A DNA stretch of 64,000 nt from NCBI GenBank assembly GCA_963762545.1, contig CAVXLC010000005.1:153571-217570 (forward strand), in the 5' to 3' direction. This DNA is from JABFSM01 sp963762545 (GTDB lineage: Bacteria; Gemmatimonadota; Gemmatimonadetes; Gemmatimonadales; GWC2-71-9). This document shows positions 55,845 to 64,000 of the stretch, one piece after another. Each line of letters starts with the position of its first letter. The first letter of the stretch is position 1. Made by a program: the position numbers and the translations under genes. The notes beneath the pieces were generated by a model, which was given only the letters and a program-made list of their open reading frames with translations, was not told where the DNA came from and searched no databases.

Positions 55845-58800
55845 CTACGGGGCGGTCAACTCGCGGGATTCGCGGACCATGAGGTAGTAGAGCGTCGGCG
55901 TGGCGATCAGGGACAGCAGCACGGAGATGGCCAGCGATCCGATCACCGCGACGGCCAGCGGCCGGAGCATATCCGCCCCGGAGCCGATCCCGTAGGCCAG
56001 CGGCAGCATGCCGAGCGCGGCGGCGAGCGACGTCATGAGGACCGGGCGGAGCCGGCGCCGGCCCGATTGCACCAGCGCCTCGGTCAGGCTCACGCCTTCG
56101 GCCCGGAGGTGGCGGACATAGTCCAGCATCAGAATGCCGTTCTTGGCCACGATGCCGATGCCGATGATCGCCCCGAGGAAGGAGACCACGTTGAACGACG
56201 TCCCGGTCAGCCACAACGCGAGCACGGTGCCGAACAGCGCCAGCACCGCACCGAACACGATGGCGATCGGCTCGAAGAACGAACCGAACTCGAGAAGCAG
56301 CACGGTGAACACCAGCGCGACCGCCATCAGGAGCACGAAGACCAGATTGCGAAATGACTCCCGCTGCTGCTGATACAGTCCCCCATATTCGATGGTGCCG
56401 GGCGGAATGGATCGGTCCGCGCTCAGGATCCGGCGGATTTCACTGATGGCGCTCCCGAGGTCCCGGCCCTCCAGCCGGGCCTCGACGGCGACATCCTGTC
56501 GTCCATCCTCTCGGCGGAGCTCGAGCTGCCCCGCCTGTTCGACCACGTCCACGACCTGCGACAGCTTGACCAGGTCGCCGGAGGGGGTCCGGATCGGGAG
56601 CTGGCCCAGGTCCGCGAGGGTCCGCAGCCGGGTCGAGTCCAGCTTGACCCGGATCTCCACGATCCGATCCCCCTCGAGCACCGAGGAGGCGGTCCGGCCG
56701 AGCATCGCGGTATTCACCGCGACCGCGATGTCGGCGGAGGTGAGTCCGAAGCGACGGGCATCCACCGATCGGGGCCGGAGCGCGATGGTCGGGCCGGTGT
56801 AGACCAGACCGTCGAACACATCGACCACGCCCGGGATCTTCTCCAGCTGCGCAGCGACCGCCGGGGCGGCCTGCTCGAGCCAGGCCTGGTCGGTCGAGTA
56901 GAGCTTGATCTCGATCGGCTTGGGCGCCCACATCAGGTCCCCGATGAGATCGCCGAGAATGCCGGGGAAGTCCCAGTTGAGGCCGGGAAGCTCGGTATTG
57001 AACCTCTTCCGGAGCTCGCTGATCACCGCATCGGTGGAGCGCCGCCGGTCGGTCTTGAGCTTGACGAGAAAGTCGCCGGTGTTCGGCTCGGCAATGGCCA
57101 GGGCCAGTCGCGCGCCGGTGCGCCGCGAATAACTCTCCACCTCCGGCACGGTCTGGAGGATGGCCTCGGCCTGAAGCAGCTGGCGATCGGTCTCGGCGAG
57201 GCTGGTTCCCGGCGGCGAGAAGTAGTCGATGACGAACCCGCCCTCCTCCATCGCCGGCAGGAACTCGCTGTCCAGACGGCGGTACAAGCCGGCCCCCGCG
57301 AGCAGCACCAGCGCGCAGGCGGCCATGGTCCACCAGGGCCTCCGGAGGGCCGGGCGCACGGCCGCTTCGTAGGCGCCGATCGCCAGTCCCAGGACCGAGC
57401 CAACCGGGGCCCTCTCGTGCTCCGGCCCGGGCTCCCGGCCGGGGTGGAGGAGCCAGGCCGCGAGCGAGGGGGTCAGGGACACGGCCAGGACCAGCGACGT
57501 GAGGAGCGACGCCACCATCGTCAGCGCGAGGGCCCGGAAGAAGACCCCGGTAATCCCGCTCAGGAAGGCGAGGGGAATGAACACGACTACTGGAGTCAGC
57601 GTCGATCCGACCAGCGGTCGGAAGATCTCCCCGAGTCCGCTCGCGACCGCGTCGGCGTGCGATCCGGCGGCGGTCATCCGGGTGTGAATGGCCTCGACCA
57701 CCACGATGGCATCGTCGATGACCAGGCCGATCGCGGCGGCAATGCCACCCAGGGTCATGAGGTTGAACGTGAGACCGGTGAGCTTCATGGACACGAGGGT
57801 GATCAGCACCGTCACCGGGATGACCAGCGTCGCGACCAGCGTCGTGCGGATGCTCCGCAGGAACAGAAAGATGATGAAAACCGACAGCACCAGGCCGAAG
57901 AGAATCGCCTCCCACACGCTCCGGAGCGATGCCCGGACGATTTCCGATTGGTCGTAGAAGAACGCCAGCTTGAGATCGGGCGGCAGCTCCCCCCGCAGCT
58001 CGGCGATGCGTTCCCGCACGTCGCGGGCGATGTTCAGCGTGCTTCCGTCCGGCTGGCTCCGGATGTTGAGCAGGACCGCCGCATGCCCGTCGGCGGTGAC
58101 CTTGTTGAACACCGGCTCGGGGCCTCGGGTCACCACCGCGATGTCACGGAGCCGGACCGGGTGACCTTCGGTGGAGGCGATGATGAAGTCTTCGATATCG
58201 GGAATCGAGTGCACCCGCCCGTCCACCACCGTGAGATACAGCGTGTGGTTCTCCTCGTGCATCCCGGCCGAGGCGACCAGATTATTGCTCTCCAGGGCGG
58301 TAGTCACGTCGGCCAGGCTCAGTCGCGCGGCGGCCAGCCGGATGGGGTCCACCGCGACGTGATATTCGGGAGCCCTCCCGCCCACCAGGTCCACCCGCGC
58401 GACCCCGGGGACCTGGAGGAAACGCAGCTTGAGGTTGTAGCGGGCGATTTCCCAGAGCTCGGTGATGTTGCGGGTATCGCTGGTGAGACTGACACCCAGA
58501 ATCGGGAAGGCGGCGAAGGTCAGGCGCTGCACCCTGGTCTCGGCCGTGGCGGGCAGGGTGCTCCGGATCTGGGACAGGCGGCTCAGGACGTAGAGCTCCG
58601 ATCCCACCATGTCCACGTTCCAGGTGAAGAAGACGTTGATCTCCGCGGAGCCCCGTCCGGTGGCCGACTTGACCGTGACGACCCCGGGGATGTCCTTCAT
58701 GGCCTCCTCGATCGGGCGGGTGATGGAGGCCATCATCTCGTCGCCGGGCATGACGCCGTTGTCCACCAGGATCACGACGCGCGGAAAGTTGGTCTGGGGA

Positions 58801-58907
58801 AAGACCGACGAGGAGATATTGAACGCCGCGTACCCGCCGCCAAGACACAGCGCGGCACAAATGAAGACGATCGAGAGCGAGTGCCGGATGGCAAATCGGC
58901 CGATCAT
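55845..58907 (-). CDS. RND efflux pump inner-membrane permease (AcrB/MdtB-like)
   Basis: A 1020-residue resistance-nodulation-division transporter with twelve predicted helices and two large periplasmic loops. The N-terminus MIGRFAIRHSLSIVFICAAL opens TM1. TM4 has GLVIDDAIVVVEAI, with the paired Asp residues of the proton relay. PQTNFPRVVI is the usual early periplasmic motif. The last helices carry GIVAKNGILMLDY and RPVLMTSLAAALGMLPLA. The pump acts in a tripartite complex with the adaptor and the TolC-like protein encoded upstream. The DD rather than a metal-type TM4 favours export of organic compounds, but the substrate cannot be determined. Confidence 0.94.
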   Translation of the reverse strand: MIGRFAIRHSLSIVFICAALCLGGGYAAFNISSSVFPQTNFPRVVILVDNGVMPGDEMMASITRPIEEAMKDIPGVVTVKSATGRGSAEINVFFTWNVDMVGSELYVLSRLSQIRSTLPATAETRVQRLTFAAFPILGVSLTSDTRNITELWEIARYNLKLRFLQVPGVARVDLVGGRAPEYHVAVDPIRLAAARLSLADVTTALESNNLVASAGMHEENHTLYLTVVDGRVHSIPDIEDFIIASTEGHPVRLRDIAVVTRGPEPVFNKVTADGHAAVLLNIRSQPDGSTLNIARDVRERIAELRGELPPDLKLAFFYDQSEIVRASLRSVWEAILFGLVLSVFIIFLFLRSIRTTLVATLVIPVTVLITLVSMKLTGLTFNLMTLGGIAAAIGLVIDDAIVVVEAIHTRMTAAGSHADAVASGLGEIFRPLVGSTLTPVVVFIPLAFLSGITGVFFRALALTMVASLLTSLVLAVSLTPSLAAWLLHPGREPGPEHERAPVGSVLGLAIGAYEAAVRPALRRPWWTMAACALVLLAGAGLYRRLDSEFLPAMEEGGFVIDYFSPPGTSLAETDRQLLQAEAILQTVPEVESYSRRTGARLALAIAEPNTGDFLVKLKTDRRRSTDAVISELRKRFNTELPGLNWDFPGILGDLIGDLMWAPKPIEIKLYSTDQAWLEQAAPAVAAQLEKIPGVVDVFDGLVYTGPTIALRPRSVDARRFGLTSADIAVAVNTAMLGRTASSVLEGDRIVEIRVKLDSTRLRTLADLGQLPIRTPSGDLVKLSQVVDVVEQAGQLELRREDGRQDVAVEARLEGRDLGSAISEIRRILSADRSIPPGTIEYGGLYQQQRESFRNLVFVLLMAVALVFTVLLLEFGSFFEPIAIVFGAVLALFGTVLALWLTGTSFNVVSFLGAIIGIGIVAKNGILMLDYVRHLRAEGVSLTEALVQSGRRRLRPVLMTSLAAALGMLPLAYGIGSGADMLRPLAVAVIGSLAISVLLSLIATPTLYYLMVRESRELTAP

Positions 58908-58908
58908 C

Positions 58909-59952
58909 TCACCGGCCCGCGATCCGGATCTTCGTCGCGGCGGGCAGGCTGTACGCTTCCGTGGTAACCACGGTCAGCCCCTCCGCGAGGCCCTGCCCGG
59001 ACACCTCCACCAGCCCGCGATCCCTGAGACCGGCGGTGACCGGAGTGCGGACCGCCGAATCCCCATGCGCCACCATGAGCCAGCTTCCCTCTCCCGGCCG
59101 GGTCACGAGGCTCTCCACCGGGACCACCAGGACGTTGTGGCGCTCCTCCGCCACGATCCGGACCTGCACGAAGCCACCCGGGGTCAACCCCGCCCCGGCG
59201 GGCACCGCGATCAGCACCCGGTAGGTATCGTTGCGGGCATCGATGTCGCGGCCCACCAGGCGTACGCTCCCGCGGGCCTCGGTGGTGTCGGACCCGAGGA
59301 AGACCCGCAGTCCCGGCTTGAGTCCCGCGACCTCGCGGCTCGCGACGTCGGCCGACACCACCAGGCGATTGATGTCGATCACCGACGCGAGGACGCTGGA
59401 CGGATCCACCGCCTGCCCCACTCTGGCCTCGATGCGGACCACGGTACCGGACACCGGCGAGGCAATATTCATGTGTGCCAGGCCGGCCTCGGCCGCCGCC
59501 AGGTCGCTCCGGGCGCCGTCGAGGCGCTGCTTGGCTTCTTCGACGGCCCGTTGAGAGGTGACCTCGGACCGCAGCAGCTCCTGCTGGCGCCGGTACGCCT
59601 GGTCCGCGAAATCCACTTCCTGCCGGGCTTTCTGCACCGCGACGTCCGCCAACCGGCTGTCGAGCCGGAAGAGGACGGAGCCCCGATCCACCCGCTGCCC
59701 TTCCACGACGTTGATCGCCGCCAATACGCCGGCCTGATACGGCGAGATCACCGCGCCGGCCGCGGGCCGGCCTTCGCCGGCCGGTTCGGGCTCGACGGTT
59801 CCGTAGGCGGTGACATAGCGGTGCACCGTTCCCCGAACCACCGGCACGACGTGCACGGCAACATCCGGGGCGATGCTCGCTTCGCCGGAGTCGCCCCGCT
59901 GACAACCGATTGCCAGAGCCAGCGCACTCGCGGTCAGGATCGCGCGATTCAT
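58909..59952 (-). CDS. RND efflux periplasmic adaptor (MFP) lipoprotein
   Basis: A 347-residue adaptor. Lipoprotein leader MNRAILTASALALAIGC (lipobox AIGC). A barrel-sandwich (lipoyl-like) domain surrounds a coiled-coil hairpin (about 105-175, with QKARQEVDFADQAYRRQQEL and EEAKQRLDGARSDLAAAEAG) and returns at MNIASPVSGTVVRIEARVGQ. The beta-barrel and membrane-proximal domains follow. It bridges the RND permease and the outer-membrane channel. Its start overlaps the TolC-gene stop by 4 bp and its stop is 1 bp before the permease ATG, so all three are translated together. Confidence 0.93.
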   Translation of the reverse strand: MNRAILTASALALAIGCQRGDSGEASIAPDVAVHVVPVVRGTVHRYVTAYGTVEPEPAGEGRPAAGAVISPYQAGVLAAINVVEGQRVDRGSVLFRLDSRLADVAVQKARQEVDFADQAYRRQQELLRSEVTSQRAVEEAKQRLDGARSDLAAAEAGLAHMNIASPVSGTVVRIEARVGQAVDPSSVLASVIDINRLVVSADVASREVAGLKPGLRVFLGSDTTEARGSVRLVGRDIDARNDTYRVLIAVPAGAGLTPGGFVQVRIVAEERHNVLVVPVESLVTRPGEGSWLMVAHGDSAVRTPVTAGLRDRGLVEVSGQGLAEGLTVVTTEAYSLPAATKIRIAGR

Positions 59953-61133
59953 TCGGTCCTCCCGAAGAGAGCGTACCATGCGGCGAGAGCGGCCTGGAAC
60001 GCGATGAAGTCCTGGATCTGGCCGAGCACGACCTCCCGCTCGCTCCTCATCGCGTCCAGCACCGAGAGCACACTGGTCTCTCCGCCGCGGTACGCGGCGA
60101 GCGCTCGATCGCGGAGCGCCCGCGCCGCCGGCACCAGCGAGTCCCGGGCAAACCGGGCGCGCCGCGCCGATTCCTCGAGCCGGGCCCTGGCCTGGGTGAT
60201 GGCCCGCGCGGCTTCGAGCCGCGCTTCGGTGGCGAGCGCCGCGCCGCGATCGGCGCGAGCCCGAGCCAGGGCGGCCTGGGCCCCGCCGGTATTCCAGAGC
60301 GGAAGCGGGACGGCGAGGCCGATCACCGAAAACCCCTGGCCGGGCCGACCGGGGTCGTCCCACTCGGCCCCGCCGCTGACCGACGGAATGGGAAGCCGCG
60401 CCCGATTGGCGCTCCGGAGCTCAAAGGCGAGCGCGGTCGAGTCCGCCACCGCGCTCGCAATCATCGGCATGCTGTCGAGGACGACGCTGCGCTCGAAAGT
60501 CTCTTCGAGGCCCTGGTCCAGCGCGCCGGCGGGCGTGGGAGGCGCCGGGTCGGTCCAGGCCATGGCGCGGGCCAGATCGGCGATGGCGCCGCGGGTGGCT
60601 TCCCGCGCGAAGGAGAGAAGCTGCCGGCCGCGCCGAGCCTCCTGCGCCGCCTGCTCGTACTCGAAGCGGGATATGTCTCCCGCGTCGAACCGCCGCTGCC
60701 CGAGCCGGGCCAGCGAGTCGGCGGCGGCCACCTGCTCCTGGACCAGTCGCTCCGACTCCCGCGCGCCGAGCGCGCCGAAGAACGCCGCCCGGACCTCTTC
60801 CGCCACGCCGGCCACCAGCAGCGCCGAATCCGCCCGAGCCCGCCGAATGACCGCCGCGGCGCCGGCGCGGTCACTGGCCCGGGTGGTCAGCCAGGAAAGT
60901 TGCTGATCGAACCCGGCATGCTGATGCGGCACATCGCCGGTGTGGGAGTAGGACACGATGGGGTTGGGGACCTGGCCGGCGAGCCTCCGCCCGGCCAGGG
61001 CCTCCGCCACCCCGGCGCGGGCCTCCCCCACCTGCCCCCGGGCGGCGATGCCGCGCCGAATGGCGGAATCGAGGGACACCGGCCTCGGCGCCGGATCCTG
61101 AATCAGCAGGAGGGCAAGCACGGCGACCAGCAT
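59949..61133 (-). CDS. TolC-family outer-membrane efflux protein
   Basis: A 394-residue outer-membrane channel. The signal peptide MLVAVLALLLIQDPA is short; the rest consists of long amphipathic helices with the OEP repeats (ERLVQEQVAAADSLARLGQR, RFDAGDISRFEYEQAAQEAR and the C-terminal RDRALAAYRGGETSVLSVLD). These are typical of the TolC/CusC class. It is the middle of the operon: histidine kinase, TolC, adaptor, permease. The start at 61133 begins the signal peptide; upstream open codons overlap the kinase gene. Confidence 0.9.
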   Translation of the reverse strand: MLVAVLALLLIQDPAPRPVSLDSAIRRGIAARGQVGEARAGVAEALAGRRLAGQVPNPIVSYSHTGDVPHQHAGFDQQLSWLTTRASDRAGAAAVIRRARADSALLVAGVAEEVRAAFFGALGARESERLVQEQVAAADSLARLGQRRFDAGDISRFEYEQAAQEARRGRQLLSFAREATRGAIADLARAMAWTDPAPPTPAGALDQGLEETFERSVVLDSMPMIASAVADSTALAFELRSANRARLPIPSVSGGAEWDDPGRPGQGFSVIGLAVPLPLWNTGGAQAALARARADRGAALATEARLEAARAITQARARLEESARRARFARDSLVPAARALRDRALAAYRGGETSVLSVLDAMRSEREVVLGQIQDFIAFQAALAAWYALFGRTE

Positions 61134-61143
61134 GGAGATCTCC

Positions 61144-62481
61144 CTACACCGAGTGAACGCCGGCCGGCAGGTCGAGCGTGACCGCATTGAGCGGCCCGCG
61201 TCGTTCGATGCCGATGCTCCCGCCGTGAATCTCCGCGACCCACCGCACAATGGAAAGGCCCAGTCCCTGGGTCGGTCCCTCGGGAAACGGGGCCCCGGCG
61301 TTGGCGACGGCAACCCGGGCCCGCGCCCCCACCCGCGAGACGCTGATGACCACCGGCTGCTCGGCGCTGCCGTGGCGACAGGCGTTCTCCAGCAGCTCCA
61401 TGACCGCCTCGCGCAGGAGTGACTCGGCCCCCATCACCTGCACGTCATCCATCCCGCCGAACTCCAGGCTCCGGCCCAGTCCGCTGGCCCGGCCGCGCAT
61501 CAGATCCGCGGCGTCCATCACCAGGCCATCCAGCTCCACCCGGTCGGTGAGCGCGGGCCGTTCTCCCGCCTCGGCCTCGGCCAGGAGAAAGAGCTCGTTG
61601 ACCCGGCGCGACATCTGCTCCGCGGCCAGATTGATGCGCCGCAGCGCCGCGCGGTAGTCGTCCGCGCTGCGGGGCCGGTCCAGGCCCAGGCCGCTTTCCC
61701 CCCGCACGACCGTGAGCGGGGTCCGGAGCTGGTGGGCCGCCTGGGCCAGAAAGCGGCGACTGGTGGCCTGGGCCGCGGCCAGCCGGTCCAGGAGACCGTT
61801 GAAATGCGTGGCCAGCTGATCCAGTTCGTCGGGCGGCGTACCGGTGGGAAGCCGCCGGTCGATCCGGCCCGGATCGATGGCGTCGAGCGCCACCGCCATG
61901 GCCTGCACCGGCCGGAGGGCGCGGCGCGCCAGGCCATAACCCGCGGCGGTGGCGCCCAGCCCGATCAGCGGAAGGCTGAGCAGGAGCCACCCGACCAGCG
62001 TCTCCAGATCCTCCCGCGTTCCGGACGTGGAGCTGGCGGTCACGACGGTGACGGTCGGAGCCGACGCCGATCGCATCCAGGCCACCCGGAGCCGCCCGTC
62101 CGGGGGGACCGGCAGGTAGATCGTGCCGTCGCGACCGGTTCGGCGCGCGACCGGGCCGACCAGCCGGACCAGCGCGGAATCGCCCCGCGCGCCCAGACGG
62201 CGGCCGGCGGAGTCGTACACCGCGACGACGTCGGGACCCGCGGGCCACTCTCCCAGTACTTCGCTGACGATCGCATCGGCGGGAGCGGCGGGCCGCCCGG
62301 CGCCCTCCTCGCGGATCGCATTGCTCAGGTTGAGCGTGGCCGAGCGGACGTCGCGGGTGAGCTTGGCCTCGGCTTTTCGGCGGGCGTAGACCAGGAACCC
62401 CAGATCCAGCACCAGCAGACCGAGCAGAAAGGCGGCGCCGAACCACGCGGCCAGCCGGAGCCTGATCCGGCTAATCGGCAT
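61144..62481 (-). CDS. Sensor histidine kinase (efflux-linked two-component system)
   Basis: A 445-residue membrane kinase. TM1 (about 10-33) and TM2 (about 163-183) flank a periplasmic sensor of about 130 residues. A HAMP domain follows (about 185-235, ALRPVQAMAVALDAIDPGRI), then HisKA with His250 in AAHQLRTPLTVVRGESG, and an HATPase domain (N box LLENACRHG, G box GLGLSIVRWVAEIHGG). It is shorter than typical in the D-x-G loop (VAVANAGAPF). It overlaps the response-regulator gene by 11 bp and precedes the efflux genes, so it should control them. Confidence 0.92.
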   Translation of the reverse strand: MPISRIRLRLAAWFGAAFLLGLLVLDLGFLVYARRKAEAKLTRDVRSATLNLSNAIREEGAGRPAAPADAIVSEVLGEWPAGPDVVAVYDSAGRRLGARGDSALVRLVGPVARRTGRDGTIYLPVPPDGRLRVAWMRSASAPTVTVVTASSTSGTREDLETLVGWLLLSLPLIGLGATAAGYGLARRALRPVQAMAVALDAIDPGRIDRRLPTGTPPDELDQLATHFNGLLDRLAAAQATSRRFLAQAAHQLRTPLTVVRGESGLGLDRPRSADDYRAALRRINLAAEQMSRRVNELFLLAEAEAGERPALTDRVELDGLVMDAADLMRGRASGLGRSLEFGGMDDVQVMGAESLLREAVMELLENACRHGSAEQPVVISVSRVGARARVAVANAGAPFPEGPTQGLGLSIVRWVAEIHGGSIGIERRGPLNAVTLDLPAGVHSV

Positions 62482-63160
62482 CGACCGGCGCCTGATCCGA
62501 GAGGATGTAGCCCACACCGCGCACGGTGTGGATGAGGGGCGTCAGGCCGGCCCGGTCCACCTTGCGGCGCACCCGGCCGACCAGAACGTCCACCACGTTT
62601 CCCACCGGGTCGAAGTTGTCGTCCCACACGTGCTCGAGGATCTGGGCCCGGGTGACCACGCGGCGCCCGGTGCGCAGCATGTACTCGAGCAGCGCGAATT
62701 CGCGCGCGGTGAGCGCGACCGGCGTCCCGGCGCGGGTGACGGTGCGGGTCGCGGGGTCGAGCGCCAGGTCCTGGACCGTGAGTACCGGATCCAGCGCCGC
62801 CGCGGGCCGCCGGGCCAGCGCCCGCATGCGCGCCAGCAGCTCCTCCAGGGCAAAGGGCTTGGCGAGATAGTCGTCCGCGCCGGCATCGAGACCGGCCACC
62901 CGCGCGGACAACGACCCCCGGGCGGTGAGCATCAGGATCGGCGTGCGGCCTCCCTTGGCCCGCCAGCGGCGGCAGACCTCGAACCCGTCGATGTCCGGGA
63001 GCCCCAGATCCAGCACGGCCAGGTCGTAGTCGAACACGGCGAGCGCCTCGAGGGCGCCGATACCGGTGCCCACGACATCCACGGCCCACGCCGCCTCCCG
63101 GAGCGCCCTCCGGACGAGATCGGCAACTTCCGGCTCGTCTTCGACGACCAGGATCCGCAT
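62471..63160 (-). CDS. OmpR/PhoB family response regulator
   Basis: A 229-residue two-domain regulator. The receiver has acidic residues in VVEDEP, phosphoacceptor Asp51 in AVLDLGLPD, Thr/Ser in LMLTARG and Lys101 in YLAKPF. The C-terminal winged helix (about 125-220) has VALTAREFALLEYMLRTGRR and VVDVLVGRVRRKVDRAG with the IHTVRGVGYIL ending. It is paired with the sensor kinase (11-bp overlap) and likely regulates the RND operon and possibly the PepSY gene immediately upstream. Confidence 0.95.
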   Translation of the reverse strand: MRILVVEDEPEVADLVRRALREAAWAVDVVGTGIGALEALAVFDYDLAVLDLGLPDIDGFEVCRRWRAKGGRTPILMLTARGSLSARVAGLDAGADDYLAKPFALEELLARMRALARRPAAALDPVLTVQDLALDPATRTVTRAGTPVALTAREFALLEYMLRTGRRVVTRAQILEHVWDDNFDPVGNVVDVLVGRVRRKVDRAGLTPLIHTVRGVGYILSDQAPVDAD

Positions 63161-63161
63161 C

Positions 63162-63543
63162 TCAGACCGTTGGAGGCTTCTTGACCGGCGGCTTCGGCGC
63201 CGGCTTGCTTCGGAGGCGCGGGGTTCTCGTGCTCGGTCCCGATGACCGCGCCGGTGTTCGCGTCGATGTTGACCTCCTCGATGCCGGTGACCCCCGGCTG
63301 CTGGAGCTCGAAGCTGTAGATCAGCTTGCCCTTCTCCCGCTCGATCTCGCCGCTCTTCATGGTGGCGTTGGGGAACCGGGCCTGGGCCGACGTGATCGCG
63401 TCGGCCGGCGCGACCTTGGCCAGCTTGAGCAGGCCCTTCCGGTCCTCTTTCACCGTGATTGCGGTGCCCTGGGCCGCGAGACCCGAGGCGGCCCCGAGCC
63501 CGAGGACGAGCGCGAGGAGAACGGAATGGTTGCGGGTCGACAT
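63162..63543 (-). CDS. PepSY-domain secreted protein, C-terminus disrupted by a 4-bp duplication
   Basis: The signal peptide MSTRNHSVLLALVLGLGAAS (cleavage near LAAQ) is followed by one PepSY domain (about 35-105, KVAPADAITSAQARFPNATM, IYSFELQQPGVTGIEEVNID, ANTGAVIG). In the sequence as given, the frame after NPAPPK runs through AGAEAAGQEASNG and over the response-regulator start. AAGC is duplicated at 63203-63210 (plus strand GCTTGCTT). Deleting one copy gives the tail PAPKPPVKKPPTV and a TGA at 63162-63164, 1 bp before the regulator ATG. PepSY proteins are often found beside two-component systems and may modulate them. Confidence 0.75.
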
Positions 63544-63698
63544 GCCACCCCCTGGGAGACGGTCCCCGATCGGGACGATCGGGCAGGAGAAGCTAGAAGA
63601 TTACCATGACAGGAGGATGACGTGTCGCTATCATGGTTCCGATGCCAAGCGTCAACGCCCCGGGAGCACCTGCTCGAGTCGGGAGGAGCTGAGGCCGG

Positions 63699-64000
63699 AT
63701 GATCTGGTACGTCGCGGTGGGCAGCGCGATCGGCGGAGTGATCCGCTATCTCCTGGGCGGCTGGATCCAGCAGCGGACCGGGACCGCCTTCCCGATCCAG
63801 ACGCTCCTCATCAACGTCACCGGGTCCGTTCCTGCTGGGATTTCTGCAGCGCTACGGGCTGGAGACTACCGCCGCGTCTCGCCCGAAGTGCGTACCATGC
63901 TCACGATCGGATTCTGCGGGGGATACACGACCTTCTCGACCTTCAGCTACGAGACCGTGCGGCTGCTGGAAGACGGCGATTGGAAGCGGGCGACGCTCTA
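63699..64000 (+). CDS. crcB: FluC/CrcB fluoride channel, N-terminal part with two compensating frameshifts
   Basis: The gene runs off the window; 100 codons are visible. The start ATG 63699 follows GGAGGAG and GAGG. MIWYVAVGSAIGGVIRYLLG and TLLINVTGS match the first helix and the FluC Asn motif, and MLTIGFCGGYTTFSTFSYET matches the channel motif GGxTTFSTF. Between them the expected GSFLLGF is out of frame. The sequence reads FLLGFLQRYGLETTAA in the +1 frame from near 63828, and returns to the original frame near 63877. So one extra base and one missing base bracket this segment. These could be sequencing errors or real damage. Confidence 0.72.
   Translation, partial: MIWYVAVGSAIGGVIRYLLGGWIQQRTGTAFPIQTLLINVTGSVPAGISAALRAGDYRRVSPEVRTMLTIGFCGGYTTFSTFSYETVRLLEDGDWKRATL

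Noticed and set aside
57417..58967. A 516-codon open frame antisense to the RND permease
   Set aside because: It mirrors the codon third-position bias of the permease, contains long runs of Arg/His/Gln and shows no motif or ribosome binding site.
1..64000. tRNA or rRNA genes
   Set aside because: No stretch with the paired T-arm consensus GGTTCGAATCC and acceptor symmetry was noticed on reading, and no 16S/23S-like sequence. A covariance-model search would be decisive.
1..64000. Transposase, integrase or phage genes marking an island
   Set aside because: No such domain occurs among the genes. Composition and codon use look uniform, and the gene content is typical of a chromosomal core/accessory mix.

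Overview
The window is very GC-rich, densely coded DNA from a free-living Gram-negative bacterium. A member of the Gemmatimonadota (Gemmatimonadales-like) is the best guess. The basis is the combination of two PadR-regulator plus MacB/FtsX-type ADOP permease pairs, many exported M28, M61 and TldD/TldE peptidases, TonB-dependent receptors that begin with a carboxypeptidase-regulatory-like domain, several lipoproteins, and Tat-type leaders. This assignment is inference: no rRNA or other phylogenetic marker is present. No tRNA, CRISPR array, phage gene, transposase or insertion sequence was seen.

Left part (1-16 kb): the start of an exported molybdopterin oxidoreductase; an ABC-2 exporter; a divergent endonuclease III-like protein; a secreted M28 peptidase; PadR/ADOP pair 1; a TldE/TldD pair in which TldD has a Tat-like leader; two small lipoproteins; PadR/ADOP pair 2; and a type IB topoisomerase. 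Each padR gene is preceded by TTGACT and a perfect inverted repeat. The first of these repeats covers the ribosome binding site.

Middle (16-42 kb): a mostly leftward run of secreted peptidases (M28, M61), two TauE/SafE permeases, two PLP-dependent dehydratases and a fatty-acid desaturase. It also holds a methylthioadenosine/adenine salvage pair (mtnP-apt), Hsp20, a metallo-beta-lactamase/rhodanese sulfur enzyme beside a TauE permease and a hybrid histidine kinase, thiC under a legible TPP riboswitch, a Bax-inhibitor-1 protein, a beta-propeller lipoprotein, a thioesterase, a nitronate-monooxygenase-like enzyme and an unusual exported plug-domain protein.

Right part (42-64 kb): two tandem TonB-dependent receptors and a small outer-membrane barrel. 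Next comes a seven-gene rightward cluster (48,448-55,062): two esterases, an ATP-grasp enzyme, a circularly permuted ATP-grasp enzyme, a GCS2-type carboxylate-amine ligase, a class-I glutamine-amidotransferase-like hydrolase and an exported PAP2 phosphatase. It looks like a pathway that makes and trims an amide-linked or gamma-glutamyl small molecule or peptide, and is the best candidate in the window for an uncharacterised system. After it lie a frameshifted alpha/beta hydrolase, a complete RND tripartite efflux operon with its two-component system and a PepSY protein, and the start of a FluC/CrcB fluoride channel.

Two cross-cutting signals deserve attention. One is a family of short tandem repeats with 7-8 bp period, often as facing arms of a hairpin (7.4, 35.3 and 50.0 kb; single arms at 4.3 and 38.5 kb), one of them inside the thiC reading frame. 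The other is a concentration of apparent indels in the last 8.3 kb (55.8, 63.2 and 63.8 kb).
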